A stretch of 64,000 nt of DNA from Apium graveolens (taxonomy: Eukaryota; Streptophyta; Magnoliopsida; Apiales; Apiaceae). The notes under the pieces were generated by a model. It was not told the origin of the DNA. It saw only the letters and a list, made by a program, of their open reading frames with translations, and made no database searches. A program made the position numbers and the translations under genes. The DNA is taken from the NCBI RefSeq assembly GCF_009905375.1, contig NC_133656.1, forward strand, positions 237,999,996 through 238,063,995, read 5' to 3'. This document shows positions 34,220-56,329 of this stretch, piece after piece (within the stretch, counting starts at the first letter, position 1; each line of letters opens with the position of its first letter).

Positions 34220-34750
34220 ATTTTCAGGATCTTATATTATTCTAACAGCATGTCTTAGAGTTTGCTCCGTTTGAGTTAACTTGAAGATTTTGTATTTTAA
34301 TGTGCTCGAACATGAGTTTTTACTACACGAGACTATCTTAGAACATGCATTATTTGTCGATATTGTGATACATTTGTCCAAATTGACCTGCAAGTCAATC
34401 ACTTGTCAAATTCCAAAGATTTGTAGACGATGTAATGCCATTTTCTACAATAGTTTAACACTTATTAGGAGAACATAAGCAAAGCACATACTTGAGTACT
34501 TAAGCAGATGCATTGCTAAAGTACTGGATTCAAACTGTAACTTCTGTTTGAAAAGAGTTAATTGCCCTACAACACATCTGAGTTTGAGCTTCCACTATGG
34601 ATTACATAATCACCTCAGAGACAAGTACAAGCTTATAGAAGAAGGGATAACAGAATGATTTTTATCTGTGTGCATATAATTTCAGCTATTCTTGGAGTAC
34701 ATTTAAAATCTTACATGATAACATATTACAATACAGACTCAGACTCAGGC

Positions 34751-34975
34751 CTTGCTCCCGAGTTAGCGGAAGGAAGTAAGTGATAGGGATGTAAATTACT
34801 TTCATCCCAAAAATGGGATGAAAGTTTTGGAGGTAAAATGTATAAAATTTACTTTCATCAGCACTTACTTTCGTTCCATTTAAAAACTCGGGAGCACGAT
34901 TAGGAATGAAATGAAACTATTTTACTAACCTTTCACTTTAGTTGCTTTTCACCCTCTTTAAAACTCGGGAGTAAG
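34751..34975. mobile_element. MITE with CTTGCTCCCGAGTT terminal inverted repeat
   Basis: Left CTTGCTCCCGAGTTAG and right CTTACTCCCGAGTTTT (reverse complement) are 13 of 14 identical. AGGC flanks both sides (34747-34750, 34976-34979). A related sequence at 35215-35245 lacks the insert and reads straight through (ATATTACAATACAGG, CCAAGCTAATCCAACTTA), giving a natural empty site. Confidence 0.7.
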
Positions 34976-34979
34976 AGGC

Positions 34980-36124
34980 AAGTTAATCCAACTTAGGAAT
35001 CTGAAACACATACTAACATAGAAAAAAAAATCAATGATCCTCTATAAGAGAAAGAAAAGAAATCGCATTCGTCGAAAATTGGACGATGACACAGCCTTTA
35101 TACTAGTGATTACCAATGTCATCACAAGAGTTTCCGACAAATAGAGTTTATTATCATAACAAAGGTAGATAGGGACAAATTAACAGAGTTTAAGATCATC
35201 AAAAGAGCAGATATTACAATACAGGCCAAGCTAATCCAACTTAACAATGTAAAAACACATAATAACTTAAAAAAAACAATGGTCCTCTAAAAAAATACAT
35301 TGGACTATATCTTTACTCCAATGCCTGTGATTAGAAGAAATCGCATTCGTCGAATATTGGATTAGGACAGTCTTTACTCCAATGATGATCTTTGATATCG
35401 CAGGGTTCATCACATATAGAACAAGTCATTGCCATTGGCATCATCTTCTGCGGTCTATTAGGGCAGCCAAATTGCGAGTGATTGGTATTGCATTCACAGA
35501 TCATGCAATATTGTATATACGTTTCGACAACAATTTGCAGCGCAATCCCCAGAAAAATAATGTAAAGGAAAGCAGTATTAGGTTTAACTCGTTATTTATA
35601 ACAATAATCATCACGTACCACTTTTCATTTACAACCTTTGTTTCGTGAGAACAAAACAAAGGTTGTAAATAGCAAATATAGAAGATAAAATATCATCCAC
35701 ATTTCATTTATTAAATCCTCTCTCCCTATTACAGAGATGAAGGATCAGAACTTGTGCTGTTCACGGGTCTCAACTACGGCATTAAACAAACAAGAAAATG
35801 ACATAGTAGCAATAGGGGTTCAAATGATTTCTTATTGAGATCCCCTTATTGCTCAACAACGTTCCGAATTTTTCTTTGCTAAGGTATTTCTGGATCACTA
35901 TTCCTTGAATCAGCTGATGTTGATTCTAATGACACTGCCCCATTTTCTGAGTTCGTTCACTTAACCATCTTATTGTCTACATGGATGACCAAATACCCTA
36001 ACAAATACAGACTGAAATATCTATTCTACATAAACATCGCTATGAGATTTAAAATGTAGCTGAAGGCTGTCTGAAACACCAAAATATACATCACGAAAAA
36101 TTACTCAATGAAATAAATGTTCCT
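34980..36124. other. Non-coding stretch with local segment duplication
   Basis: About 34722-35085 (minus the MITE) and 35213-35375 are partial copies of one another: CTAATCCAACTTA, AAAACACATAATAAC, AATGGTCCTCTA, GAAATCGCATTCGTCGAA. No gene is supported. The CNOT11 3'UTR probably lies at the right end. Confidence 0.5.
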
Positions 36125-46475
<10,351 letters not shown>

Positions 46476-47347
46476 TTTCGATTAGTGATTTTGATGCTCA
46501 CTTCTCTACTGTGCTCTGTGTGTATCTGCTGCGTGTGTCTAGACGGTGATTGATGTATATGTATGTGGGTATACAATATGTCTGGTCCCACAAAATGAAC
46601 ATGCGTGGCCAAATTAAATAACTAATTAAATACTAACTAATTATTTATTGAGAAACAGAGGGGGGTTTTGTAAATTAAAAAAATGTTTAATGAAAAAGAA
46701 TTGGTCTTCATATGAAAACACTAGGTAAAAAAGAATATAAAAAACAAGATTCTTCATGATAAAAAATAATATAATTTGATTAAAAAAAATATTTAAGTTG
46801 GATTATTTACCGGTGAAGTCCTACTTTTATTAAAAAAATCTTGGACAAACAAATTCGGGAAAACTATTTTGATAAGCGGCGCGATTATAAATTAGGGTTC
46901 GTAACAAGTGTTGCTTGACCTAGGCCAGTTTCCCAAACGCGGCCCAAAATTTTTATTTTGGACGATGATCCTAAGTGTCCGATTTTATTTAAAATGAGAT
47001 TTCGCATGTGATGCTAGAATCCTTATTCGACAAGGCCCATTTTAAAAACAGCTCGTAATTTTAGTTTTAGGCGATAATCGGTTTTACTTAAATCGAGATT
47101 TTAAAAAAGGATTAAACATTTTTGTGTCATATTAATCATAATTATTTATTTTGTATCAAAAGTTATCATACGAGATCTTGTGTATTGTATTAATGCAGAT
47201 ATGATGGCATGTTTATGTTGTCCTCTTCGTATACAACATAAGAAGGTGTACAATCAATATGAAAAATATCCTCATCATACACAACAAATGAAGTTGTACC
47301 GTGAATATAAATTACTGTAACTTTATCCGATTATCAAAGTTAGACGC
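46476..47347. other. CNOT11 upstream region
   Basis: The promoter side of CNOT11. No TATA box is clear. No other gene is seen. 46905-47110 contains two related pieces (CCTAGGCCAG...GGCCCAAAATTTTTATTTT and AGGCCCATTTTAAAAACAGC...TTTTAG). Confidence 0.45.
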
Positions 47348-48618
47348 TCGGTTAGCATAATAATCCGTGCGAGACACGGGTCATAGTCTAAAATTTTTTA
47401 TGCATCATGCAGTTATAATATTTGTAGAATAACTTAAACAATATCCGTATATAGGCTCTTCAGTCAAATTTTGAAGAAATGGAGATAAAATTTATCTCCA
47501 ACAAGCTCCATATCTCCCTCTATAACATTAGGAGTTTCGAATGTTTCCTCACTTTTAGGATTGAATATTCCCTCAACTATTATTATATTATATTTTTCTT
47601 ACCCGTTATTTTATATTTAATGAATGAATATAAACAGGGTAGTAAGTGTACGTTTAAAACGAAACGATTAAACTTCTGTAGAATGCTGTTAGTATTTTGC
47701 AAATAAAAAGTTACAAATTAACATATATGTTGAATACAGAGTTGGCCAATATTTTTAATTTTATTTAAATAAACTATATTACTGCTCTATATTATTACTG
47801 AGTTAAATATTAACTTACAATTAACTTATTCAATTTAAAAATATAAAAAATGCATAACTAAAGTCAGAATTACTTGCAATCATAATATATAATAATGTAA
47901 AATTTAAATTATTGTTAATATTAAAGTTGATTTTAATGAAAAATATTAGCTTTTGAAATTCAACGTATGTATGAGAAATATGTTAGTTTTTTTATTTACA
48001 CTACTGTTAACAAAATAAGATTAAGTTATATGTCTGTGTGTGTGTTGGCATGTAAATTATTGTATGTTACATGTCTTAGTAAATTATGATGGTTTCAATT
48101 ATTTATATAATAAATATCTGATTTATGTACATGTATAATCATTATTAACATCTACTGAGATAACTGATTACTTAAATAACATGCATTTATAATTATTCAA
48201 ACATTAAAATTATGTAAAAAATAAATTGCTATAATTTATATATGGTATCACTAACAAACAATCCATATCTATTTTTTACGCAACCGGGTATCAATCACGG
48301 TTGTAACATAAAAATGAATTATATATTTTTAAAACTTATTATTGATATTCATGATTTTTTTCAAGAATTCGAAAAAAAATTATATTTATATCGTTATTTA
48401 AACCCTTTTTAAGTTTCTTTCATTACGACTCTAATATTTCTTCATATAATAATTTGATAACATTTTATACTATTCTTCTAAAATTAAAAAAAATTAGTTC
48501 GATAAAGTTTAATAAATATTAGTTGTATGGTTAATTCCTTCAAATTATTTAACAATATATGTTTTTTTCCTTAAATAATATAAAATGCATTGAATCAAAT
48601 GCTACAATGTAGTATAGA
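47348..48618 (-). mobile_element. Second Helitron-like element
   Basis: On the minus strand it begins TCTATACTACATTGTAGCAT directly after A (48618). It ends with the hairpin CCGTGTCTCGCACGG, nine bases, then CTAA. The base after CTAA is C, not the expected T, so the 3' border is slightly uncertain. The 5' word TCTATACTA and the CCGTG.CTCGCACGG hairpin are shared with the element at 40366, so they belong to one family. The 1.27-kb body shows no ORF. Confidence 0.6.
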
Positions 48619-48678
48619 TATAACTTTTATTTGAATAATTCAAAATATTAAAAATAATTCAAAATATTAAAAATAATT

Positions 48679-48885
48679 CAAAATATTTGTACAATATTAT
48701 CTTGATCAATGAATATTGTTGATCTAAAATTTTTTTTTTTAAAAAGTTAGTTTTTTTAAAGTGAAAAATGAAAAATAAATCAAAATATTTGTACAATATT
48801 ATCTTGATCAATGGATATTGTTGATCTAAAAGAATTCTTTTTAAAAAATTAGTTTTTTTAAGTGAAAAATAAAAAATAAATCGAT
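48679..48885. repeat. Tandem duplication, 102-bp period
   Basis: CAAAATATTTGTACAATATT and the following ATCTTGATCAATG.ATATTGTT, GATCTAAAA, TTAGTTTTTTTAA, GTGAAAAAT occur at 48679 and again at 48781. It is preceded by three short ATTCAAAATATTAAAAATA repeats (48636-48680). Confidence 0.85.
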
Positions 48886-50299
48886 TTAATATATAATCGT
48901 AGTTTTAACAAATCTAGTGAGATCTCATTTCAAATTTCAAATATTCTTAAAATTGGGACAAATCCCAAAAATAATAATGTGTTACTAGTGAAGTTAGTAA
49001 TTTTAATATAAATAATCAATTGACTTGATCATATAAAAACCTCAAACACATTAATTTATATTAACATAAGATATTAAAAAAATTCACATTATTATTAAGA
49101 TATTCTCGCCGAGCTTCTACTTTAAATTTACTAAACGTAGAATGTGACGATATTTTTCGGCCGGGTCATGAAGTCAAATTTCGAGTATTTTTGAATAATG
49201 GGTCAAGTTCTAAAATGCATTGACTCATTATAATTCTAACTTATATAAATATGTAATAGCAATATAGATTATTTATATATAAGCGATTCTATATTCAATA
49301 TTTTTTTAAAAATTATATATGTATATTTTAATTACTTTTTATAATAAAAAATATGTTAAAAATATATGAGATATATTTTCAAATTAAAAAATGATTAATA
49401 AATAATATAATAATCCATTTATGTACTATGCCTAATTTTATATCTGGAATTCAATTTTTTTAAATTAATTATACAAATATTCAACTAACTATTCTTTTTT
49501 TGCGGAGTTCAAGTAAGTATCTTTAAAGTTAAATAAAATATTCATTTAGCACACTTACATATTATGTGTATGATAAAAACCACATGTGACAATATAGTAT
49601 AGTGGTAAGAGGTTGTATAGTTGAATGAAATAACTTGAGTTCGATTCACTCAAATAGAGGTAATTTAGTCTTTCAATGAGATTTTTTAATCTCGTGGAAT
49701 TATACTCTTGTTCTCCTATTATATATAGAAGAGATTAAATCAATTTATGTTGTAAAGTAACCTAGGCAACCTTTTATCATATTTACTAGATACGGAATAT
49801 AGTAGCATTATCTTATGTTGATATATAATAATAAGATGACCACATAAAAACAATTTATATCTGATTTCTTATTATCTCTAAGAGTTTCTCCAAAAGCGGT
49901 GCCAAAATAGGGGATAAAATGCTCGCAAGTGTTGGCTCAGTTAATTAAAAAGTGGATAACTATTCTCTCGATTACATGTTCGAATTTATGATTGTACTTG
50001 TTGAGTCAGAATTTGTCGTTTAAATGCGGTTTCCTTCATTTACGTGATTTGCAGGCTATTGCATGAGTCCGTAGGATTTACCTGATACGCATCCGAAAGA
50101 TAACGGATGCGGGTTATCTAAGATAAAAAAAATGTGATAAAATTTATATTGTATGACACTTTAGGATGCCTCCTCTCCGTCGAAAGTACAAAAAATGCCT
50201 TAGGGGTAAATAGAAGTTGGCAACACTTGACACCCCTCTAAAAAAATCATCAAAGCATTTGATTTCAAAGTATGTAATACTTGTAACTAATAAATTATA
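48886..50299. other. AT-rich intergenic DNA with one SINE-like tRNA motif
   Basis: No gene. At 49594-49651 an A-box-like TAGTATAGTGG and a B-box-like GAGTTCGATTCA at pol-III-like spacing suggest a decayed SINE. Confidence 0.45.
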
Positions 50300-50864
50300 C
50301 GGTTCTTTTGTGGTGTGCTCATGGGCTTATACTAAGCACAAAATTCTATAAATTTAGTTTATTTTGATTGACTTAGAGCAACTCCAACATGATAGCTATT
50401 TCGAATCTTAAAGTCCAATATAAGGAATATGGAGAAAAAACTACTCCAACAGTATCATGTCGATTCCTTAAATCACTAGGATCTACTGAGATTTTCTTCC
50501 AATTCCTTATCTTTAACTAACCTCTCTCCTCTTCTAATTCTTATTTTATACTATATATTTGAAAGAAACACTTCCTTTTTCTTCACTTTATGTAATAATG
50601 ATACTTTTAAATGATAAAATATTGTATAAGGAATGAATACACAGAATGTTGTTGGAGGTGAGAATAGCTATTGATATCTTAAGTTACTAAGACCCAGTAT
50701 CTTATATTAAATTTAGGGAATGAACTAACAAACTGTTGGAAATGCTCTTATACTTATTTATAATGGTGGACCCCTTGCATTCACAACAACTACACCAATC
50801 AAAATGCATCAAAATTATGAATTTTAGTGTTTAGTATGTGTTCATGGGCACACTAGACAAACCC
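50300..50864. mobile_element. MULE-type MITE, interrupted by a Tourist-like MITE
   Basis: The 9-bp target duplication TAAATTATA flanks it exactly (50291-50299, 50865-50873). The long terminal inverted repeat includes GTGTGCTCATGGGC...ATACTAAGCACAAAATT on the left and the matching GTGTGCCCATG, ACATACTAAACACTAAAATT, TTTTGATTG in reverse complement from the right. Without the nested insert it is about 190 bp, the same as its sibling at 55418. Confidence 0.85.
50376..50747. mobile_element. Tourist-like (PIF/Harbinger) MITE, nested
   Basis: Ends GAGCAACTCCAACA and, from the right in reverse complement, GAGCATTTCCAACA (12 of 14). The 3-bp target duplication TTA lies on both sides (50373-50375, 50748-50750). 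It is nested in the MULE-type MITE, so it is the younger of the two. Confidence 0.8.
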
Positions 50865-51032
50865 TAAATTATATCCAGTTTTGTTGTTCATTTTTTGGGA
50901 CCATGTAGTCACCATTTACGAGATGCTAACTATTGGACTAAATAGTGGCAACAGCCAAGTACGAAATGGATGGAGGAAAAATTAAAAAAATATATAATTA
51001 TCTTCTGTTGTGTTAAACATGTTTGGCATCAC

Positions 51033-52092
51033 TAGTTCTGTCCACGAACCGAGCTGTTTGCGAACAAGCTCGAGTCCGGCTCGGTAAGAGCTTGAGTTCG
51101 GCTCGGTAAGTGCTCGGTTCGACTCGGTTCATTAAGAACTCGTGCTCGAGCTCGAACACGAAAATCCGTTCGGTAAGAAAAACGAGCTCGAGCCGAGTTT
51201 TTTGTATGTTCGGCTCGGGCTCGAACTCGGCTCGAACTCGTTCCGGTCGAGCACGGCTCGATAAAACTCGAAAAAAATACAAAATTTTCAAAATATTTTT
51301 ACAATATACAACCATTTATGTGAGATAGATACATAGATATACAGCTAGGGAGATGTAGACCATATTAGAATCTTCGAATTATCACTTGAACTTTGGTTAC
51401 CTTGCATCAAAATCCATATTACCCATATGTACACTTACAACTCAAAACTGACAAGTACAATTATGCAAAAACCAAACATACTCAATAAACTATAATACTT
51501 TTAATCGATTTTAAATCACACAACTTCAAATATACAGCCAGAGTCCCAGAGAGATGCATACCATACAATTCCATCCGCTTCAAACAAATTGTCGGAATTA
51601 AAAACACACCCCATCAAGCAAATAGATAACAACAAATGTGTTGGATGTCAAGTTCCTTTTGTGTGTATTCAATACATGGTGTATATGTGTTTGTCCGTGT
51701 ATTTTTGATTGAAAATTTAGTGTTTGGAGGAGAAATTGATAATGAGAGAGGTGGGGAGACAAAGATAAGGATTGAGGGGGATGAACATAATTTAGGTTTA
51801 GTTTTTTTAATAATTTGGTTTGGGCTTAAATCTGGGCCGGGTTTCAATAGTTGGTGCGGGTCATAAAATGGTATTATTTTTATTTGTTAACGGGCTGCTC
51901 GTTTACAGCTCGAGTTCGGCTCGTATTTGTTGGCGAACAAGCTTGTGTTCGGCTCGTAGGTTAACGATCTCGAACTCGAACACGTTTTTTTGTTCGATAA
52001 GAAAGGTCGGCTCGGCTCGGTTCGTCAGAAAAAATGAAAACTGAACCCGTTTACATCAAAACTCGGCTCGGCTCGGTTCGTGAACAGCCTCA
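51033..52092. mobile_element. Non-autonomous hAT element
   Basis: The exact 8-bp target duplication GGCATCAC lies at 51025-51032 and 52093-52100. Ends TAGTTCTGTCCACGAACCG and, in reverse complement from the right, TGAGGCTGTTCACGAACCG. Subterminal regions (51040-51275 and 51895-52085) are packed with GAGCTCGAGC / GGCTCGGTTCG words. No transposase. Confidence 0.85.
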
Positions 52093-52124
52093 GGCATCAC
52101 TAAATTGTGACTTTACTGGAGATG

Positions 52125-52700
52125 CTATAATCTCAAAGTACCATAACTTTTATAGGAACTCGTTCAACAAATTATCGTTGCGGGGAGCCTTTTTGGGCCC
52201 TAATTTAAAAAATAGGCATTTTGGCTAATTAAGTTTGAAAACGAGGCACTTTGAAGAGTGTGTTTACGAGTAATTTAAAGTCAAATTAAACAAAAATATG
52301 CATTATAACCCACTCAGAGCATAATTTGGGTCTCAGAATGATTTAAATGTACGAAATCTTGTCCCGTCATTAAAGAATATGAAAATTATTTATCAAGCAA
52401 ATTTTCACCATAGTGTATGACATAAAAAGTTTGACAAGTCTGTAGGAGCAACGTAACATCAAAATAATGAAATCCGTTTACATGAGCATTTGATAATATG
52501 AAATCTTTAATCGAATAGGGCACCAAGGCAGCTTTCAAATGTGTCTTCGGGGCCGATTGACCCTTTACGGGCTTACCTATGAGATGTCAATATTCTCATA
52601 CAACTAAAAATACTATGATTAAAATCTCCCGAAGCTAAAAAATCCAACCCTTAATACTTTAATACACAGAGGCAGCTCTGAGTATAAATAATACTCCCTC
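52125..52700 (-). repeat. LTR-like direct repeat, left copy
   Basis: Shares long blocks with 54588-55140 in the same orientation: TCATAACTTTTATAGGAACT-type start, CGTTGCGGGGAGCCTTTTTG, GGGCCCTAATTTAAAAAA, GAAGAGTGTGTTTACGAGTA, CATGAGCATTTG, CCTTTACGGGCTTACCT. The strand is set by the internal ORF. A Stowaway-like end (TA, CTCCCTCCGCCCC) follows at about 52700. Confidence 0.7.
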
Positions 52701-52915
52701 CGCCCCTCCCAGATATTTACATATGGGTTGAGCAATGATAAAGTTGTGGAGAAAAGTTAAAAAAACAAGTAACGTAGTGTGACCAGATTAAGATTATATA
52801 TATGAAGTGAGTATAGTTGAAAGAAGTAGTGGATGTAGTTATTTTAAAATTATAAAAAAATTATTATCTAAAAAGAAAATTAACAAAACAGAAAAATATT
52901 TTAAAAATCTAAAAG

Positions 52916-53900
52916 CATAAAAGACAAAATATACATATCATCTACAACATTGCAAAAATTTAAATCCTTACGACAGTGTTCCTCGAAAAATCGAGGATCT
53001 TTCAAATCATTATGAGTAAAAACGGGCCTTGACCCCTGAAATGCATCGAGGTACGTGGCGTCAAAGGTGTCTAAATTGTTTAAGTAATCAATCGTCGATT
53101 GAGTTACTTTTCGACAAGGCCTCACAAACTCAAGATCTTTCCCACCGACATAAATCCATTTAGGATGATAACCGGAATTTGAGGTGATAACCGGAATTTG
53201 AGGATTTAATACCAACTATCTTAGAACGGTTCCTTCGAGTATCAAAATACACCTTTCCATTGTGATAACAAACATAATATATAGAAAAGAACAGTTTGAT
53301 ATAAGGAATTTGATTCCGCTCGTTACACAACGTTATTTACCCACTTATTTGTGCGACAGAATTATGTGACAATTGTGTGACACCACAACCTATGGCTTCA
53401 TACATGGCAAGGTGAAAAGGGTGCATCGGGAGCCGAATGCCATATTCAAACATGAGTAAGGGAATATCGTGCATACCAAATTTTGGCATAACCCACACGC
53501 GGTCATCGACTCCCGAAACCCTAAACCTATACCCATTTTTAAAATCTACCCAAGAACCTAACTTTGACATGTCTAATTTGTGATTAAAGTAATGATTGAT
53601 ATAGCCGAGGCTACTACCACGAGGAAACTCAACCCGACCTAACTCTAAACTATCCTGAAGAACTTTTTCCTTAAAAGCTACTGTAAGAGGGCTCATAGGG
53701 GGGAGAAATCTTCGGTGCAGCCTCGACACCCAAGAAAAAGTCTTTCTCGTTCATAAAATCGAACGAAGCACGAGAGTTTAGATTGGGAATTTCCAAATTA
53801 TCTAAGTTCAGGGCTGACTCTTCATCCCCTTATTCGAGGGGACGCTTTCTTGGGCTGCGAGCAAAAGGGGTTTGGGAAGAAGAAGAATCTAAATCAGCCG
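52916..53900 (-). pseudogene. Plant transposon protein (Transposase_28/gag-like), broken
   Basis: The minus strand reads IRLPMHPFHLAMYEAIGCGV then TQLSHNSVAQISG and CNERNQIPYIKLFFSIYYV. It continues after a frameshift with SGYHPKWIYVGGKDLEFVRP. The first part has the 'P.HPF...E..G....QL..NS' pattern of the putative gypsy-type transposon domain (PF04195). A 19-bp tandem duplication at 53163-53201 (GATAACCGGAATTTGAGGT) breaks the frame, another shift occurs near 53705, and a stop lies in the upstream SRPRKR-like basic part. It is flanked by the LTR-like pair, so it is probably the internal domain of a non-autonomous LTR element. Confidence 0.5.
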
Positions 53901-54587
53901 TGTATAGAATCTAGTACGCTACTGCTAAAGATACTGTATAAACGGAGAAAAAACTTAAAAGAGTAAAGAAGCAAGTGAAACTTACAAGCGTGATACGGGA
54001 TGGAGGAGCGTGAATGCCCTTCAAATACTACAGCACATCCCTCTTTTGTTCTAAGCGGGGAGAAGATGAAGAGACGCTGAGAAATTTAAGAAACAAACAT
54101 CAAAATATATATATATATATATATATATTTACATTATACACTGTATACTAAAAACACAACGGGTACAAATAAAAGCACCCATGTCACTCTCCTTTAAATA
54201 ATAAAAGTAAATAAATAAATAATATTTTGATTGGAAGTCAAAATAAGAAAGTTATAAATCATTTGGATAATTTTTCTCATTTTTAGTTTTGATTACATTA
54301 TGTGCAGGCATCGACTTAGGAATAAAGCAACAAATCTAAAAATTACTGCAAATCGTTCGTTCGGGACAAATGTTGTGCCACGAAGAATAGGAAATAGGAA
54401 GGAAATTATGTAATGTGTAATAAGGACCAAGGGGATATAATGTAAGCTCATCTTGTAAAGGAAGCCCATTAGGGACTCCCTATAAATAGAATGCTATTGC
54501 CTCACGTGTAAAAGGTTGAAAAATTAAAGTATTAATAAAGAAAAACTCCTCCTAAAATATGGCTCATATATAGAGTCATCAATACTC
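53901..54587. other. Internal part of the LTR-like element; solo-LTR-like promoter motif
   Basis: AT repeats at 54105-54130. 54395-54590 resembles an LTR U3/R segment with a TATA box (CTATAAATAG at 54480) and an AATAAAG-type signal (54535), on the plus strand. Its partner was not found. Confidence 0.35.
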
Positions 54588-55140
54588 TAATCTCAAAGTA
54601 CTATAACTTTTATAGGAACTCGTTCAACAAATTGTCGTTGCGGGGAGCCTTTTTGGGCCCTAATTTAAAAAAAAAGCATTTTGGCTAATTAAGTTTGAAA
54701 ATGAAGCATGAAGAGTGTGTTTACGAGTAATTTAAAATCAAATCAAACAAAAATATGCATTATAACCCACTTAAAGCATAATTTGGTTATGAGAATGGTT
54801 TATATGTACGAAGTCTTGCCCCCATCATAAAAAAATATGAAAACTATTTTTCAAGAAAATTTTCGCCTGACATAAAAAGTTTGACAAGTCTGTATGAAGA
54901 ACGTAACATCAAACTAATGAAATCCCTTTACATGAGCATTTGTTAGTATGAAACCTTTAATCTAATAGGGCACACAGGCGGCTTCCAATTGTATCAGGGG
55001 CCGATTGATCCTTTACGGGCTTACCTGCGAGATGTTAATATTCTCATGTAACAGAAAATGCTACGACCAAACTCTCCAGAAACTAATAAATCCAACCGAT
55101 AATAATTTAGTACATAGGGCGGGTACTGAGTGTAAAAAAA
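54588..55140 (-). repeat. LTR-like direct repeat, right copy
   Basis: Partner of 52125-52700, about 2.46 kb away, with many single-base differences and small deletions, so the element is old. Its outer end is immediately followed by a Stowaway-like MITE. Confidence 0.7.
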
Positions 55141-55142
55141 TA

Positions 55143-55329
55143 CTCCATCAGTCTCACTCGTTTAAAGTATACTTCCAAAATATTTTTTTTTTTAAAAAAA
55201 TCTGAAAAAAAGTTTTATGTTTAAACTTTTATTCAAATTTAAAAAAAAAACATTATGAAACTATACTTTATTGAAGACTCGAAATACGTGCAAACAGTAT
55301 ACGTAAACAACTCACCGGGACAGAGAGAG
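55143..55329. mobile_element. Stowaway-like (Tc1/mariner) MITE
   Basis: Ends CTCCATCAGTCTC and, in reverse complement from the right, CTCTCTCTGTCCC, close to the Stowaway consensus CTCCCTCCGTCCC. TA lies on both sides (55141-55142, 55330-55331). Inside, AAAGTATACTT and AAACTATACTTTA mirror each other. Confidence 0.75.
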
Positions 55330-55417
55330 TACAAGTTATGGTATGAGGTATTCATCAGAACAATTTTTCCCCATACAAAACACTTGTAGTCTAAAATGTT
55401 GCAACCAATATATATAT

Positions 55418-55611
55418 CGGTCTTTCTAACGTGTGTCCAATGACACACAATAAGCACTAAATTTTATGAGTTTGATGCATTTTTATTGATGGAGTTGTTG
55501 TAAATGCAAGGGGGTCCATCAATATTTATTATTAGAGGACCAATCAAAATGCACCAAACTAATGGAAGTTAGTGTTTATTGTGTGCCTTTGGGCACACAT
55601 TAGAAAACCCG
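55418..55611. mobile_element. MULE-type MITE, sibling of 50300
   Basis: TATATATAT (9 bp) lies on both sides (55409-55417, 55612-55620). Ends CGGTCTTTCTAACGTGTG and CGGGTTTTCTAATGTGTG, continuing ACACAATAA.CACTAA. The centre, TGCAAGGGGGTCCA, matches the corresponding TGCAAGGGGTCCA (reverse complement) of the 50300 element. Confidence 0.85.
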
Positions 55612-56329
55612 TATATATATTTAGAAAATGTGTGTTTCAATAAGACTAATCATATGTACTTTTGAAAATAATCATTACAAAAATACGTTTTTAGAAAAAC
55701 AGGTAATATAATTATTAGACGGTCATATAATTTTGTAACAATATCTTTTATATCAGCATTTTTCTAACAATGTAATTTTTTTTTGTAATTATTTGAAATG
55801 GCGTTAAAATAATCACTGACCATTGTTTAAAAACTGATAAAAAGATTGAAAATCAAATAAATTATAAATTAGTGTAAAAGAATTATGTTGCATTTATTAT
55901 TTCTAAAATAATATAAAATGGAAGTTAAAAATAATATTAAACTGCAAATCTTATTGCAAAATTATAAATCGGGGTTCAACATTATTTTATTATTATTTAT
56001 TTTAAAAATAAAAAATTAAACATATTTTCATGTCCTACATCACATTTTATCAATAAAAACTAAATCAATTTACATATTTAAAATTAAAATAATTAAATGA
56101 GCACAATTATATAACTAGCCCAAATTTTACATTCCAGGTTTTAGATTGAACTCCGCTCAACACAAAATACATAGTCAAAAGTTCTTAGAACAAATACTCA
56201 TTCATTTATAACAAAAAAGTAATCTATATAAGTCTAAAAAATTGATTATATACTTGAAAAAAAATTAAAAAAAATATTTACCCCATTAAAATAAAAGTCA
56301 ACGGAGAGGTTCACATTTGACTTTTTTTA
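55612..56329. other. AT-rich intergenic DNA, no gene
   Basis: Nothing recognisable apart from AT-rich tracts. Confidence 0.5.

Noticed and set aside
51013..51328. Arg/Glu- and Ser-rich open frames on both strands
   Set aside because: They come from the GAGCTCGAGC subterminal repeats of the hAT element; there is no domain and no matching start context.
53901..54587. A complete solo LTR on the plus strand
   Set aside because: A TATA box and a poly(A)-like signal exist, but I could not find both TG/CA ends or a target duplication.
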